The notes under the pieces: generated by a model
Database searches by the model: none
Told to the model about the DNA's origin: nothing
The model's input: only the letters and a program-made list of their open reading frames with translations
Shown: piece after piece, positions 38,182-47,706 of the stretch
Layout: every line of letters begins with the position of its first letter
Position numbering within the stretch: the stretch's first letter is position 1
DNA from: Mycobacterium colombiense
GTDB taxonomy: Bacteria; Actinomycetota; Actinomycetes; Mycobacteriales; Mycobacteriaceae
DNA length: 64,000 bases
Direction: 5' to 3'
Assembly (NCBI RefSeq): GCF_001665835.1
Contig: NZ_LZSX01000035.1
Coordinates: 1 to 64,000, forward strand
Program-made: the position numbers and the translations under genes

Positions 38182-39186
38182 ATGGCTAAGCCACCGTTGT
38201 CGATGAAACCGACCGGCTGGTTCCAGGTCGCCTGGTCCGACGAGATCGGCGTTGGCGACGTGCACAAAATGAAGTACTTCGACCAGGAGATGGTCGCCTG
38301 GCGCGCCGAATCCGGCGAGCTGACGGTGATGAACGCCTACTGCGAGCACCTGGGCGCGCACCTGGGGTATGGCGGCAAGGTCGTCGGCGAGGCGCTGCAG
38401 TGCCCGTTCCACGGCTGGCAGTGGAGCCGGGAGGGCCGCAACGTCTGCATCCCATACCAGGATCGGCCGAACCGCGGCCGGCGCATTCGCACCTACCCGG
38501 TGGTCGAGCGCAACGCGTCGGTCTACATCTGGCACGACCTGGACCGCCGCGAGCCCTACTTCGACGCGCCGGACGTGTTCGGCGCATACAACGACGGCAG
38601 CAGTGTGGACGATTACTACCCGCAGCAGCGGCTGTACCGGGAGACCCTGGAACTGCACCCGCAATACGTGCTGGAAAACGGGGTGGACTTCGCGCATTTC
38701 AAGTACGTGCACAACACCCCGATCGTGCCGGTGTTCACCCGCCACGACTTCGCCGAGCCGGTGTCGTATGTCGACTTCACCATCACCTTCGAAGGTGACG
38801 ACGGGCAGAAGATCGAGGACGTCAACAGCGGCGTGCAGGCCATCAACGGCGGGCTGGGCATCGCGGTGACCAAGAGCTGGGGCATGATCGACAACCGCAC
38901 CATCTCGGCGATCACGCCGATCGACGAGTTCACCTCCGATGTGCGCTTCATGGTCTACATCGGCCGCACGCCCCACAAGGACCCCGACCGCGCCGCCGCC
39001 AAGGCGGACGAATTCGGGCGCGAAGTCATCCGCCAGTTCGAGCAGGACATCGAGATCTGGCAGCACCAGCGGTATTCGGATCCGCCGGCCCTGGCCCCCG
39101 ACGAGTACGAAGGCTTCACCGCAATTCGCAAGTGGGCCAAGCAGTTCTATCCCGAGGCGTTCGCATCGCAGGAAGGCTCAAAGTAA
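38182..39186 (+). CDS. KshA-like Rieske non-heme iron oxygenase
   Basis: A 334-residue oxygenase component. The Rieske 2Fe-2S ligands are in CEHLGAHLGYGG and QCPFHGWQW. The mononuclear iron site is NGVDFAHFKYVH (Nx2Dx2Hx4H), the arrangement of 3-ketosteroid 9-alpha-hydroxylase KshA. A steroid or other cyclic terpenoid substrate is therefore likely but not shown. GGGAGGG lies 6 nt before the ATG. Its stop overlaps the start of the next gene (TAATG). Confidence 0.87.
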   Translation: MAKPPLSMKPTGWFQVAWSDEIGVGDVHKMKYFDQEMVAWRAESGELTVMNAYCEHLGAHLGYGGKVVGEALQCPFHGWQWSREGRNVCIPYQDRPNRGRRIRTYPVVERNASVYIWHDLDRREPYFDAPDVFGAYNDGSSVDDYYPQQRLYRETLELHPQYVLENGVDFAHFKYVHNTPIVPVFTRHDFAEPVSYVDFTITFEGDDGQKIEDVNSGVQAINGGLGIAVTKSWGMIDNRTISAITPIDEFTSDVRFMVYIGRTPHKDPDRAAAKADEFGREVIRQFEQDIEIWQHQRYSDPPALAPDEYEGFTAIRKWAKQFYPEAFASQEGSK

Positions 39187-40268
39187 TGAGTGCAGCACCG
39201 GTTCGCGTCTTTCAGGTCGGAAGCGGAAACGTCGGCACCGAGATGATCAAGCGGATCGCCACCCAGCCCGACATCGATCTCATTGGCGTGCACTGTTATT
39301 CGCCCGAGAAGGTCGGCAAGGACACCGGAGAGTTCGCCGGGCTGGCGCCCAACGGGGTGGCGTTCACCGGGACGATCGAGGAGATCATCGCCGCCAAGCC
39401 GGACGTGCTGACGTTTCACGGGGTGTTCCCCGACGAGGACCTCTACGTCAAGGTGCTCGAGGCGGGCATCAACATCGTCACCACCGCGGACTGGATCACC
39501 GGCTGGCACCGCGACAAGAACCACCCGCACCCGTCGGGCAAGCCGGTCAGCCGGCTGTTGGCCGAGGCGTGTGAGAAGGGCGGCGCAACGTTCTACGGCA
39601 CCGGGATGAACCCGGGGCTGAACCAGATCCTGGGCGTGGTGTGCTCGGCCGACGTCGCCGACATCGAGAACGTCACCACCATCGAATCGGTCGACGTGTC
39701 GTGCCACCACTCCAAGGACACCTGGATCGAGGTGGGTTACGGCCAGCCGGTCGACGATCCCGAAATCCCCTCGAAGCTCGAGAAATACACCCGAGTCTTC
39801 GCCGACAGCGTGTACATGATGGCCGACTGCTTCGACCTGCGCCTCGACGAGGTCAAGTTCAGCTACGAGCTGGGCGCGTGCACCAAGGATGTCGACCTGG
39901 GCTGGTACACCCTGCCCAAGGGCTCGCTGGGCGGTAACTACATCAAGTACCAGGGCATGGTCGACGGCGTGCCGCGGGTCGAGACGCACCTGGAATGGCA
40001 GATGACCCCGCACACCGACCCCAGCTGGAACATCAAGGGCTGCTACATCACTCAGATCCAGGGCGACCCCTGCATCTACAACAAGCACATGATCTTCCCC
40101 AAGGCCGGCGTGGATCTGTCCAACCCGGACAACTTCGCCTCCATCGGCATGACCGTCACCGGCATGCCCGCTCTTGCGTCGATCAAGTCGGTGGTCGCGG
40201 CGCCGCCGGGACTCATCACCAGCGCCGACCTACCCCTGCGCGGATTCGCCGGGCGGTTCAGGAAGTAG
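39186..40268 (+). CDS. Dihydrodipicolinate reductase-like NAD(P)H oxidoreductase
   Basis: A 360-residue Rossmann protein (VFQVGSGNVGTEMIKRIA at the start) resembling the DapB-like/2,4-diaminopentanoate dehydrogenase group annotated in mycobacteria as hypothetical. The nucleotide-binding N-domain and TYGTGMNPGLNQ-like substrate loop (FYGTGMNPGLNQI) are visible. It is coupled to the Rieske oxygenase (TAATG), suggesting it oxidises or reduces a product of that enzyme. The 3' end overlaps the convergent 13E12 gene by 39 bp. Confidence 0.75.
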   Translation: MSAAPVRVFQVGSGNVGTEMIKRIATQPDIDLIGVHCYSPEKVGKDTGEFAGLAPNGVAFTGTIEEIIAAKPDVLTFHGVFPDEDLYVKVLEAGINIVTTADWITGWHRDKNHPHPSGKPVSRLLAEACEKGGATFYGTGMNPGLNQILGVVCSADVADIENVTTIESVDVSCHHSKDTWIEVGYGQPVDDPEIPSKLEKYTRVFADSVYMMADCFDLRLDEVKFSYELGACTKDVDLGWYTLPKGSLGGNYIKYQGMVDGVPRVETHLEWQMTPHTDPSWNIKGCYITQIQGDPCIYNKHMIFPKAGVDLSNPDNFASIGMTVTGMPALASIKSVVAAPPGLITSADLPLRGFAGRFRK

Positions 40269-41600
40269 GCGTTCGGGATGGTGAAAGTCGTTGGTCCGCG
40301 CGCCGCGGTCTAACTGCGGCGGCGGTCTCCACTCGGTACGCCCGCGGGCTGTTTTCCTTGTCCGCCAGCCCCGTTCGGCCAGCTTGTGGTGTGGCACGCA
40401 GGCGAAGGTGAGATTGTCCGCGTCGGTCGTGCCGCCGGCCGCCCACTCGTCGAGATGGTGCACCTCGCACCAGTAGCCGGGCGCGTCGCAGCCCGGGTGG
40501 GTGCAGCCGCGGTCGTGCGCGTACAACACGATGCGTTGATCCGGTGTGGCGATCCGCCGCGATCGGCCGAGATACAGTGGGCGGCTGGTGTGCTCGTCGA
40601 ACACGGCGAGGTAGTGGTAGGCGTGGCGGGCCATCCGGATCACATCGCGCATCGGCAGCAGCGTTCCGCCGCCGGTCACCGCGCGCCCGGTGCCCGACGT
40701 CAGCTCCTGCAGCGTCGTCGACACGATGACCGTGACCGGTAACCCGTTGTGCCGGCCGAGTTTCGGGTCGCCCAGCTGGCCGCGCACCAGGGCGTTGAGT
40801 GCGTCGTGCTGGCGCTGCGCGGGACTGCGCCTATCGCCGCGCGCGAGCTCGTCGTCGGGTTCGCCCGCAACACAGGGTGTTTGGTCGTCGGGATTGCACT
40901 TCCCGGGGGCCGCGAACCGGGAGAGCCAGGCGTCGAGGTTGGCGCGCAGCTCCGGTGAGGCGATCAGCTTCCCAATGCTCATCCCGTCGGGTCGTTGGCC
41001 GCACCAGGTGAACCCGCGCTGGCGGGCACGGTCGGCGTCGGAGAACTTTCCGTCCGGGTTGATCCGCAGGGCGCACTGGTGTGCGAGCTTTTGCAACTGA
41101 TCCGGACGCAACGTCCGCGCCTGCCCGGCCAGGAATCGCTCGGCGTCGTCCACCGTGGCAGCGGGCACGCCGTACGGGAGATCGCGGATGAACGTTTGAA
41201 TGACACGTAAGTGCTGACCGTCCAGCATCCCGTCGCGCCATGCCACGGCCGTGGCCGGCAACTGGGGCGGCAGCTCCGCGCCGGTGAGGGTCAGGCGCGC
41301 AGACAAGTCCTTGGCGTCGCGAAGCCGACGGCACGCCTCGGCATAGCTGATCCGCAGATAGTCGGCGACGACTTTGTGCACAGGGCCGCCGATGTCGGCG
41401 GGGTCCTCCGTCGCCAAGCTCGCAATGACGTCGTGGCTCAGCGCAATCTGTCGCCGGCGCGAGGCCTCGGTCCGTTCGAGCACGTGCAGCCGGATTGCGG
41501 GGCTCAGCGCATCGATGTTGAGGCCGCGTAACGCCGCATCGGCGGCGTCCTGGGCATCCAACGCGGCGGACACCTCAGCCGGGACCTCGATCGAATACAC
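40230..41600 (-). CDS. 13E12 repeat-family protein: DUF222 with C-terminal HNH nuclease
   Basis: A 456-residue protein, full length for the REP13E12 family. The N-terminal DUF222 domain (about 1-330) is followed by an intact HNH motif: DRGCTHPGCDAP, WCEVHHLDEWAAGGTT, DNLTFACVPHH. The family is repeated in mycobacterial genomes and copies serve as attachment sites for phiRv1 in M. tuberculosis; the nuclease function is unproven. The GTG start lies inside a LexA-box-like sequence and 6 nt after TAGAAT, so transcription is probably leaderless and SOS-controlled. An out-of-order gene between the KshA-like operon and dapB, most likely acquired. Confidence 0.88.
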   Translation of the reverse strand: MYSIEVPAEVSAALDAQDAADAALRGLNIDALSPAIRLHVLERTEASRRRQIALSHDVIASLATEDPADIGGPVHKVVADYLRISYAEACRRLRDAKDLSARLTLTGAELPPQLPATAVAWRDGMLDGQHLRVIQTFIRDLPYGVPAATVDDAERFLAGQARTLRPDQLQKLAHQCALRINPDGKFSDADRARQRGFTWCGQRPDGMSIGKLIASPELRANLDAWLSRFAAPGKCNPDDQTPCVAGEPDDELARGDRRSPAQRQHDALNALVRGQLGDPKLGRHNGLPVTVIVSTTLQELTSGTGRAVTGGGTLLPMRDVIRMARHAYHYLAVFDEHTSRPLYLGRSRRIATPDQRIVLYAHDRGCTHPGCDAPGYWCEVHHLDEWAAGGTTDADNLTFACVPHHKLAERGWRTRKTARGRTEWRPPPQLDRGARTNDFHHPERLLPEPPGESAQG

Positions 41601-41606
41601 GTTCGA
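41591..41606 (-). promoter_or_regulatory. LexA (SOS) box over the 13E12 start codon
   Basis: On the minus strand TCGAACGTGTATTCGA matches the mycobacterial SOS box TCGAAC-N4-GTTCGA with one mismatch. The GTG at 41600 is in the spacer. TAGAAT just upstream (41607-41612) fits a -10 element with a start at the GTG. Confidence 0.7.
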
Positions 41607-41651
41607 ATTCTATGTGCAGGGCACGACGAGGGAGACGGACCGAGCCGCAGC

Positions 41652-41678
41652 TGTGGATAAAGCGCGAACTGTGGACAA
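41652..41678 (-). promoter_or_regulatory. Pair of DnaA boxes
   Basis: TGTGGATAA (41652-41660) and TGTGGACAA (41670-41678) are the reverse complements of TTATCCACA, the classical DnaA box, and TTGTCCACA, the mycobacterial consensus. Both have the same orientation, 18 bp apart, between the 13E12 start and the truncated dapB copy. Confidence 0.6.
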
Positions 41679-41686
41679 CGCAATCC

Positions 41687-41759
41687 GGTCTCGGGTGAAG
41701 GCCGTGCGGGTAGGAGTGCTGGGAGCCAAGGGCAAGGTGGGATCGGCGATGGTGGCGGG
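41687..41759 (+). repeat. Left copy of a 73-bp direct repeat matching the dapB 5' end
   Basis: 69 of 73 bases agree with 42527-42599, exactly 840 bp away. The four differences include the -10 box (TAGGGT to TCGGGT, 41692) and the start codon (ATG to GTG, 41704). Confidence 0.9.
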
Positions 41760-41781
41760 TGGTCTCGCCGGACGGCGATAG
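41704..41781 (+). pseudogene. dapB: Truncated 5' fragment of dapB
   Basis: Encodes [19 protein letters not shown], identical to the true DapB N-terminus apart from the start codon, then diverges after about 19 residues and stops at 41781. The promoter -10 is broken, so it is a decayed copy. It is separated from the real gene by a terminator and a lipoprotein gene. Confidence 0.8.
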
Positions 41782-41840
41782 TGCGATTCGAGTTCAGCCG
41801 CAACGCTGTTCAAAGCGCAACCCAAGCCAGGCTTGGCTTG

Positions 41841-41869
41841 ACGCGGGCGTCAGATAGTCCCGCGTTTTT
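41841..41869 (+). terminator. Canonical intrinsic terminator before the lipoprotein gene
   Basis: ACGCGGG (41841-41847) pairs with CCCGCGT (41859-41865) around an 11-nt loop, followed at once by a five-T run. Such U-tract terminators are uncommon in mycobacteria. It would stop transcription entering from the dapB fragment. Confidence 0.7.
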
Positions 41870-41898
41870 CGTGGCAGCGCTGCGGGTAACCTCCCGTG

Positions 41899-42459
41899 GT
41901 GCGCGCGGGATTTGTAATTGCCGCAGCCGCGGTCGCCGTGGTCATCGCCGCATGCTCATGTCCCACCGGTTCGGCCGACTCCACGCCGGAGAGTCCACCG
42001 TTCCCAATCGGTCAGATGGGTGTGCCCGTGCATGCGCGGGCGGCCAGCGGCGCGACCGCCGACATCACAGTCAACAGTGCAACGTGGTTACCGCCGGGGT
42101 GCACCTCTCATTTTGCGGCTCCGACGCCTGGCTCCGCATGCAACGTGGTGGAACTGACTATTACCGCGACGTCCCACCAGTTCTTCCAGTTCGACCACCG
42201 CTATATATTTGCCGGATACGGCGGCGGCAACCAGCCATGGACCCATCCCGCCGACGCGCCAGAGCCTGCAACGCTTGCGGTCGACTACCGGAGGCTCGAG
42301 AAGATGCCCCCGCTGCAAACGGGCGGCCTTCACGACGGGCAGACGGCACATGGATTCGTCGGCTTCGCTATGCCGACGGGAGGCGACCTGTACATCACGA
42401 TCAACGATCCCAAGCAACCCGCTCCCTACACCGAAGCGGGCTTAATCGTCCACACCTGA
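41899..42459 (+). CDS. Lipoprotein with MPT63/DUF1942-like immunoglobulin-type domain
   Basis: A 186-residue exported protein. The signal sequence ends in a lipobox (VVIAAC), so lipid anchoring is likely. The mature part (PVHARAASGATADITVNSA; DGQTAHGFVGFAMPTGGDLY) has the beta-sandwich pattern of MPT63/DUF1942 or DUF4352 proteins; similarity is by eye only. Two adjacent GTG codons (41896, 41899) can start it; 41899 lies 6 nt after TAACCT (41887-41892), favouring a leaderless start there. The gene is enclosed by the 73-bp direct repeats and appears to have arrived with that duplication. Confidence 0.72.
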   Translation: MRAGFVIAAAAVAVVIAACSCPTGSADSTPESPPFPIGQMGVPVHARAASGATADITVNSATWLPPGCTSHFAAPTPGSACNVVELTITATSHQFFQFDHRYIFAGYGGGNQPWTHPADAPEPATLAVDYRRLEKMPPLQTGGLHDGQTAHGFVGFAMPTGGDLYITINDPKQPAPYTEAGLIVHT

Positions 42460-42492
42460 TCGGCGCGAGAACCCACGTTCGAGTTGTCATGA

Positions 42493-43729
<1,237 letters not shown>

Positions 43730-43733
<4 letters not shown>

Positions 43734-44185
43734 GCAAGACGCTGCTGATCGTGCACCACACGCCATCGCCGCACACCCACGAGATGTTCGAGGCGGTGGT
43801 CTCCGGCGCCACCGACCCCGACATCGAGGGCGTGGAGGTGCTGCGGCGCCCGGCGCTGACGGTCTCGCCGGCCGAGATGCTGGCCGCCGACGGCTACCTG
43901 CTGGGCACCCCGGCGAACCTCGGCTATATCTCGGGGGCTCTCAAGCACGCATTCGACTGCGCGTACTACCAGCTGCTCGACTCCACTCGCGGGCGACCGT
44001 TCGGGCTGTACCTGCACGGCAACGAGGGCACCGAGGGTGCCGAGCGTGCCGTCGACACGATCACGACGGGCCTGGGCTGGACGAAAGTCGCAGAGACCGT
44101 GGTGGTTTCAGGCAAGCCTAGCAAGGACGACGTCGAGGCCTGCTGGAACCTCGGGGCGACGGTCGCCGCGCAGCTGATGGAGTGA
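43730..44185 (+). CDS. Flavodoxin/NADPH-dependent FMN reductase-fold protein (Rv2771c-like)
   Basis: A 151-residue flavodoxin-like protein: KTLLIVHHTPSPHTHEMFEAV (phosphate-binding loop), DGYLLGTPANLGYISGALKH and FGLYLHGNEGTEGAERAV. Last gene of the dapB operon (ATGA overlap). It probably reduces a flavin or quinone; target unknown. It is convergent, after 13 bp, with the accessory operon to the right. Confidence 0.85.
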
Positions 44186-44198
44186 TGCCCAAAACCGC

Positions 44199-45032
44199 TC
44201 AGAGCGAGGGCGTTTCACCGTGCTCCCGGAAGCTGGTCGAAGCGCCCGGAGCGGAGAAAAGCGATCTCGGCTCGACCTGCGGCAGTGCAGTGGGCTCCAC
44301 GTTAGACATTGTCCTGAGAAAGGCCGAACCCACTTCGGGGTGGGCGGTTGCTTCCGACATGGGGCGCGAAATTATGGGCCGAGCCGCTAAGACGGCCGGG
44401 TCCGCCATCTGGAATGGCATGCCGGGACTGCTAATTCGCTCACCGGGACGGTCGAACGGAGTTGCTGGCAGGTCGACCTGTGGGGCGGCGATTTGGCTCT
44501 GGCCGGGTATGACGGGCGACCGGTCGATCAGCTTCGGCGGTATCGCGTCCGATTTCCTGGTGTCGTCGCTCTGGGGGACGCCCGTGCTCCAGCTGGGGTA
44601 TCCGGGTGGAGTCGGACCGGTCGGCGGGCGGTTCGGACCGCTGTTGCCGCCGTCGCCAGGACCCGCGGTCGGTGGCCGCGCGGTCGATGCCTGCGGCCAG
44701 GCCGGACTTGCGCCCGTCGCCTGCTCGAGGTACTGCCGCCACGCCTGCAGATAGCCGAACAGCTGCTGGGTGTAGTCGGCCGGCGCGGGCGGCGCCGGCG
44801 ACCCCGCAGTGTTGGGCGGCGCCATCGGCATTGGCGGCATGAACGGCATGGGCGGCATGAACGGCATGAACGGCGGCATGAACTGCCCTCCCGCCGGCGC
44901 GGTGGGCAGCAGGGGCGGCGCGGTCAGGAATGGTGACCCGGCCGCCATGGCCGCCCACTGCTCCAGAAGCTGTCGCCAATTCTGGAGATAGCAGAGCAAC
45001 TGCTGGTTGTAATCCGTTGTAGGCATGGACAT
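44199..45032 (-). CDS. Pro/Met-rich protein with two copies of a DYxQQLxxYLQxWRQxLEQ motif
   Basis: A 277-residue protein and last gene of the shell operon; no family recognised. The motif DYxQQLxxYLQxWRQxLEQ occurs near residues 7-25 and again at about 87-105 as amphipathic helices rich in Gln and aromatics. A Pro/Met/Phe-rich linker of repeated FMPP/PMPF units lies between. The C-terminal two thirds is Pro/Ser/Thr-rich and likely disordered. No signal peptide. The ATG has a good GGAGGTCAACAA site. The layout suggests an adaptor or scaffold with repeated binding helices, perhaps docking cargo to the shell; that is inference. Confidence 0.75.
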   Translation of the reverse strand: MSMPTTDYNQQLLCYLQNWRQLLEQWAAMAAGSPFLTAPPLLPTAPAGGQFMPPFMPFMPPMPFMPPMPMAPPNTAGSPAPPAPADYTQQLFGYLQAWRQYLEQATGASPAWPQASTARPPTAGPGDGGNSGPNRPPTGPTPPGYPSWSTGVPQSDDTRKSDAIPPKLIDRSPVIPGQSQIAAPQVDLPATPFDRPGERISSPGMPFQMADPAVLAARPIISRPMSEATAHPEVGSAFLRTMSNVEPTALPQVEPRSLFSAPGASTSFREHGETPSL

Positions 45033-45046
45033 TTGTTGACCTCCAG

Positions 45047-47305
45047 CTAGTGCGGGATAGGGGACGGAGGGGCGCCGAGCGAAAACGCGGCCGGTGTGTC
45101 CAACGGATGCGGCAGCGACCGCTCGCAGAGTTCCGAGTCGAGCATGCGGAGCGCGCGGGTGTCGGCCGGCTCGCGGTTTTCGATGTCGAACACGTAGCAG
45201 TAGTCGCCGGCCGGTGTCGGCATCCGAATCGGGCTCGACATACCTTGATCGAGGAAGCCGTACGGGAAATCCCAGTAGAGCGCCGGCGTCTTCTCCCGGC
45301 GATCTAGACCACCCGATTCCACCCAGATGTAGTGGTCGAGAATGGCATTGACGGCATGTCGTCCCGACTCGCACGCACTCTCCATCGACGTCACCCGGGT
45401 GAACGTCTTGTTCCACGTGCCCGCGAAGACCACCGAATTGTTGTGCACCTGGTAGCCACCATGGCGGGCCTGCCAGACATTGCGCTGTGTGAGATCTGCG
45501 AGCCACCCGTCCTCGTCCGGGGTAGTCGTCCACGACGTCCCGTGCGGATTCCACGGGTCGCTGCCAGGCCGGTTGTTCCAGTCTCCCACGATGGGAACGA
45601 GGTACGGTGACTCGTTGCGTATCACGCGGCCCCGGCCCTGACCGGGTCCGGTGGCCATGAGCAGCCCGCGATCGAGCGCATACCACACAGGCCACGGCAT
45701 GACCTCTTCCCCGGCGGATCCCGGGCAGCTCGTGAGCGCGGAAATGATCTGGCGCCACACCTCTGCGGCGATTTCGTCGGGTATGCAGTCGCGGGCCGCC
45801 TTACCCTGCCCGGAAGCGTCGACCAGGTGAGACGAGGGGCTGTTGAAATCCCCGATGTCGACCGAGAGCACCGAGACGCAGCCGTCGCGGTCCAGAATCG
45901 GTCGCTTCTCCCACAATCCAGACTGGTTGATCGACGACAACGCCCACTCCGTGCCGGTGAGCAAGATGTGTCCGCGGAGCAACTGAAATTCCGTGTCGAA
46001 GTAGTACTGGATGCCGCATAGCGTTTGGAATCGATCCCATGGCACCCGTCCCATCTCGTCCATCGAGTAGGGATTCCGTCGGTGCTGCGGCCGCGTGGTC
46101 TGAGGCTGCAGTGGACCGTCAGGTGGGGGAGGGATGGTGGTGAAACCGTCCAGCCTGGACACGGTTCCGCCGGTGCCCGCCGCGCGCAGCGCGGTGGTGA
46201 TGTATTCGGCTGCCGGGGCGTCGACGGCGACGACCGTGTAATCGGGCGCCACCCGGGTACCGTCGGCAAACGTGATCTGCGCGCGGGGCCGCAGATGGGG
46301 TGGCTCTGCCGGGTCGAAGGCCGGAGGGTCGAGGCGAGTCGCCTTGTTGTGGACGAAGCCGACGCCGAGTGTGACGAGGTGGCGGTACCAGTGGTCCAGC
46401 CACGACTCGGTGGTGGGACCGTTGAGCACCCCGTCGGCCTTGTTGTCGCGGCGGTCCATATTCAGATATAGCTGCAGATAGGTGCTCATGTTGGTGCGCG
46501 CGTCGCCCCAGACCGAATCGAGAGCGACCAGGATCCTTGGCAGTTGGCGCAACAGCCTGTCGCAACTCGGCGAATAGGAGAACTTGTTGATCCCGGTCGT
46601 GCGGTCGAATCCGACCAAGAAATCGTAGGCGGACACGTTCTGCAGTTCCCGCGCGCGACGCAACGGACTGGTGGACATGTAGTGGAGCAGCCTGCCCAGG
46701 TAGGTCCCGACGTCGCTGGGGGTGAAGCCCAATGTCGCGAGTTCGCTGAGGATTCCGAAAAACTCGGCAGGGCTGCGTGGGAGTTCGCTCGGAAAGACGA
46801 GGGACGGCCGGTCGTGCACCGTGGTGCCCTTGGTGATGACCCGCCGAACGTTGTCGTAGACGGTGCGTGAAGTCGGTGTCCAGCGGGCCGGGCCGCTGGC
46901 CGGCTGCGTGGGCTCATAGACCGGGATGCGCTGGAACAGGTCCCAGATATGTAGGTAGAACGCCGGGAAGAAGCGAAAGCCGTGTTCGCCCGCGACCGCT
47001 CGCTGCGGGTCGCGCGGCCGGCCCCGTCGGCCCGGGAAGGGACGCAGCTCGGCTTGGCTCCCGTCGCGCGTGCCTACCGTCGAATATTGAGAGGCGGCTA
47101 GGCCGCCGAGCTTGACCGGCGGGTAGGTCCCTGCCGGCTCGGATCCCAGCCCGTCGCGCTCATCCTGTCGTGACTCGTACACCGTGACAACGAAACCGCG
47201 CTCGGCGAGTTCGTGAGCGGCGGTGAGGCCGGCGATGCCGGCACCGAGTACCGCCACCGTGGGACGTCGTTGGCGTGACGCCGGCGTCGTTATGCGCTCG
47301 GACAT
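45047..47305 (-). CDS. Large FAD-dependent amine oxidase/phytoene desaturase-like enzyme
   Basis: A 752-residue flavoenzyme. FAD motif VAVLGAGIAGLTAAHELAERG with the acidic end of the beta strand (VVTVYES), GEHGFRFFPAFYLHIWDLF as in squalene/phytoene-type oxidoreductases (HpnE, CrtI relatives), and a C-terminal FAD contact NSVVFAGTWNKTF. It is much longer than CrtI or HpnE (about 420-500 residues), with extra central segments. Next to a prenyl synthase and a CrtC-like gene, an isoprenoid or terpenoid substrate is likely. It overlaps the SCP2-like gene by 16 nt. Confidence 0.8.
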   Translation of the reverse strand: MSERITTPASRQRRPTVAVLGAGIAGLTAAHELAERGFVVTVYESRQDERDGLGSEPAGTYPPVKLGGLAASQYSTVGTRDGSQAELRPFPGRRGRPRDPQRAVAGEHGFRFFPAFYLHIWDLFQRIPVYEPTQPASGPARWTPTSRTVYDNVRRVITKGTTVHDRPSLVFPSELPRSPAEFFGILSELATLGFTPSDVGTYLGRLLHYMSTSPLRRARELQNVSAYDFLVGFDRTTGINKFSYSPSCDRLLRQLPRILVALDSVWGDARTNMSTYLQLYLNMDRRDNKADGVLNGPTTESWLDHWYRHLVTLGVGFVHNKATRLDPPAFDPAEPPHLRPRAQITFADGTRVAPDYTVVAVDAPAAEYITTALRAAGTGGTVSRLDGFTTIPPPPDGPLQPQTTRPQHRRNPYSMDEMGRVPWDRFQTLCGIQYYFDTEFQLLRGHILLTGTEWALSSINQSGLWEKRPILDRDGCVSVLSVDIGDFNSPSSHLVDASGQGKAARDCIPDEIAAEVWRQIISALTSCPGSAGEEVMPWPVWYALDRGLLMATGPGQGRGRVIRNESPYLVPIVGDWNNRPGSDPWNPHGTSWTTTPDEDGWLADLTQRNVWQARHGGYQVHNNSVVFAGTWNKTFTRVTSMESACESGRHAVNAILDHYIWVESGGLDRREKTPALYWDFPYGFLDQGMSSPIRMPTPAGDYCYVFDIENREPADTRALRMLDSELCERSLPHPLDTPAAFSLGAPPSPIPH

Positions 47306-47706
47306 GGTGCCCCCGCGCGCAGTTCGGACAGGAGTGTGGGCTGCGAGGGGGCCCGGACCGCGGCGTGGACGTACGCCAGCATCGAGTCGTGTGCACGCTG
47401 GACGTCATCGAGCCGCCCTGCTACGCGCACCTTGCCGGTCTCGACGGCCTCGCCCAGCCCCACCCTGGCATCGAGCAGGTCGAGGATGGTGCCTCGCGAG
47501 GTGACAATCCGGGCACCCGCCAGCTGCGCCGCACCGTCCGACACCCGAAGTCGAGTGCCACCGTGCAGCGAAAACATCTCGCCGTCGACGTCGAGTTCGA
47601 CCACCATCGGGCCGAGCCCTGCGACCAGCAATCGGTAACTGTCGGGCACCTCGTCCTCCAGGTGCTCGAGCGAGCGGCGCAATAGCGACGAAATTCCTTC
47701 AGCCAT
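47290..47706 (-). CDS. SCP2-like lipid carrier protein
   Basis: A 138-residue protein. VELDVDGEMFSLHGGTRLRV, a middle strand-helix block (IVTSRGTILDLLDARVGLGEA) and KVRVAGRLDDVQRAHDSMLA follow the pattern of SCP2/sterol-carrier domains. It could carry the hydrophobic substrate or product of this operon. Start ATG at 47706 overlaps the preceding gene by 8 nt. The C-terminal tail (QPTLLSELRAG) is extended and slightly resembles an encapsulin cargo tag, but this is weak. Confidence 0.6.
   Translation of the reverse strand: MAEGISSLLRRSLEHLEDEVPDSYRLLVAGLGPMVVELDVDGEMFSLHGGTRLRVSDGAAQLAGARIVTSRGTILDLLDARVGLGEAVETGKVRVAGRLDDVQRAHDSMLAYVHAAVRAPSQPTLLSELRAGAPCPSA

Noticed and set aside
40230..41600. 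13E12 gene considered as an IS transposase.
   Set aside because: DUF222 plus HNH has no DDE or HUH motifs, and no terminal inverted repeats or target duplication were found directly at its ends.
44800..44890. Short near-repeats of GGCATGAACGGC type, considered as a CRISPR-like or satellite array.
   Set aside because: They encode the Met/Pro-rich linker of the repeat-helix protein; there are no regular spacers.
47290..47706. C-terminal QPTLLSELRAG considered as a classical encapsulin cargo-loading peptide.
   Set aside because: It only loosely resembles the Family 1 tag, and no other operon protein carries a similar tail; noted as weak in the feature.
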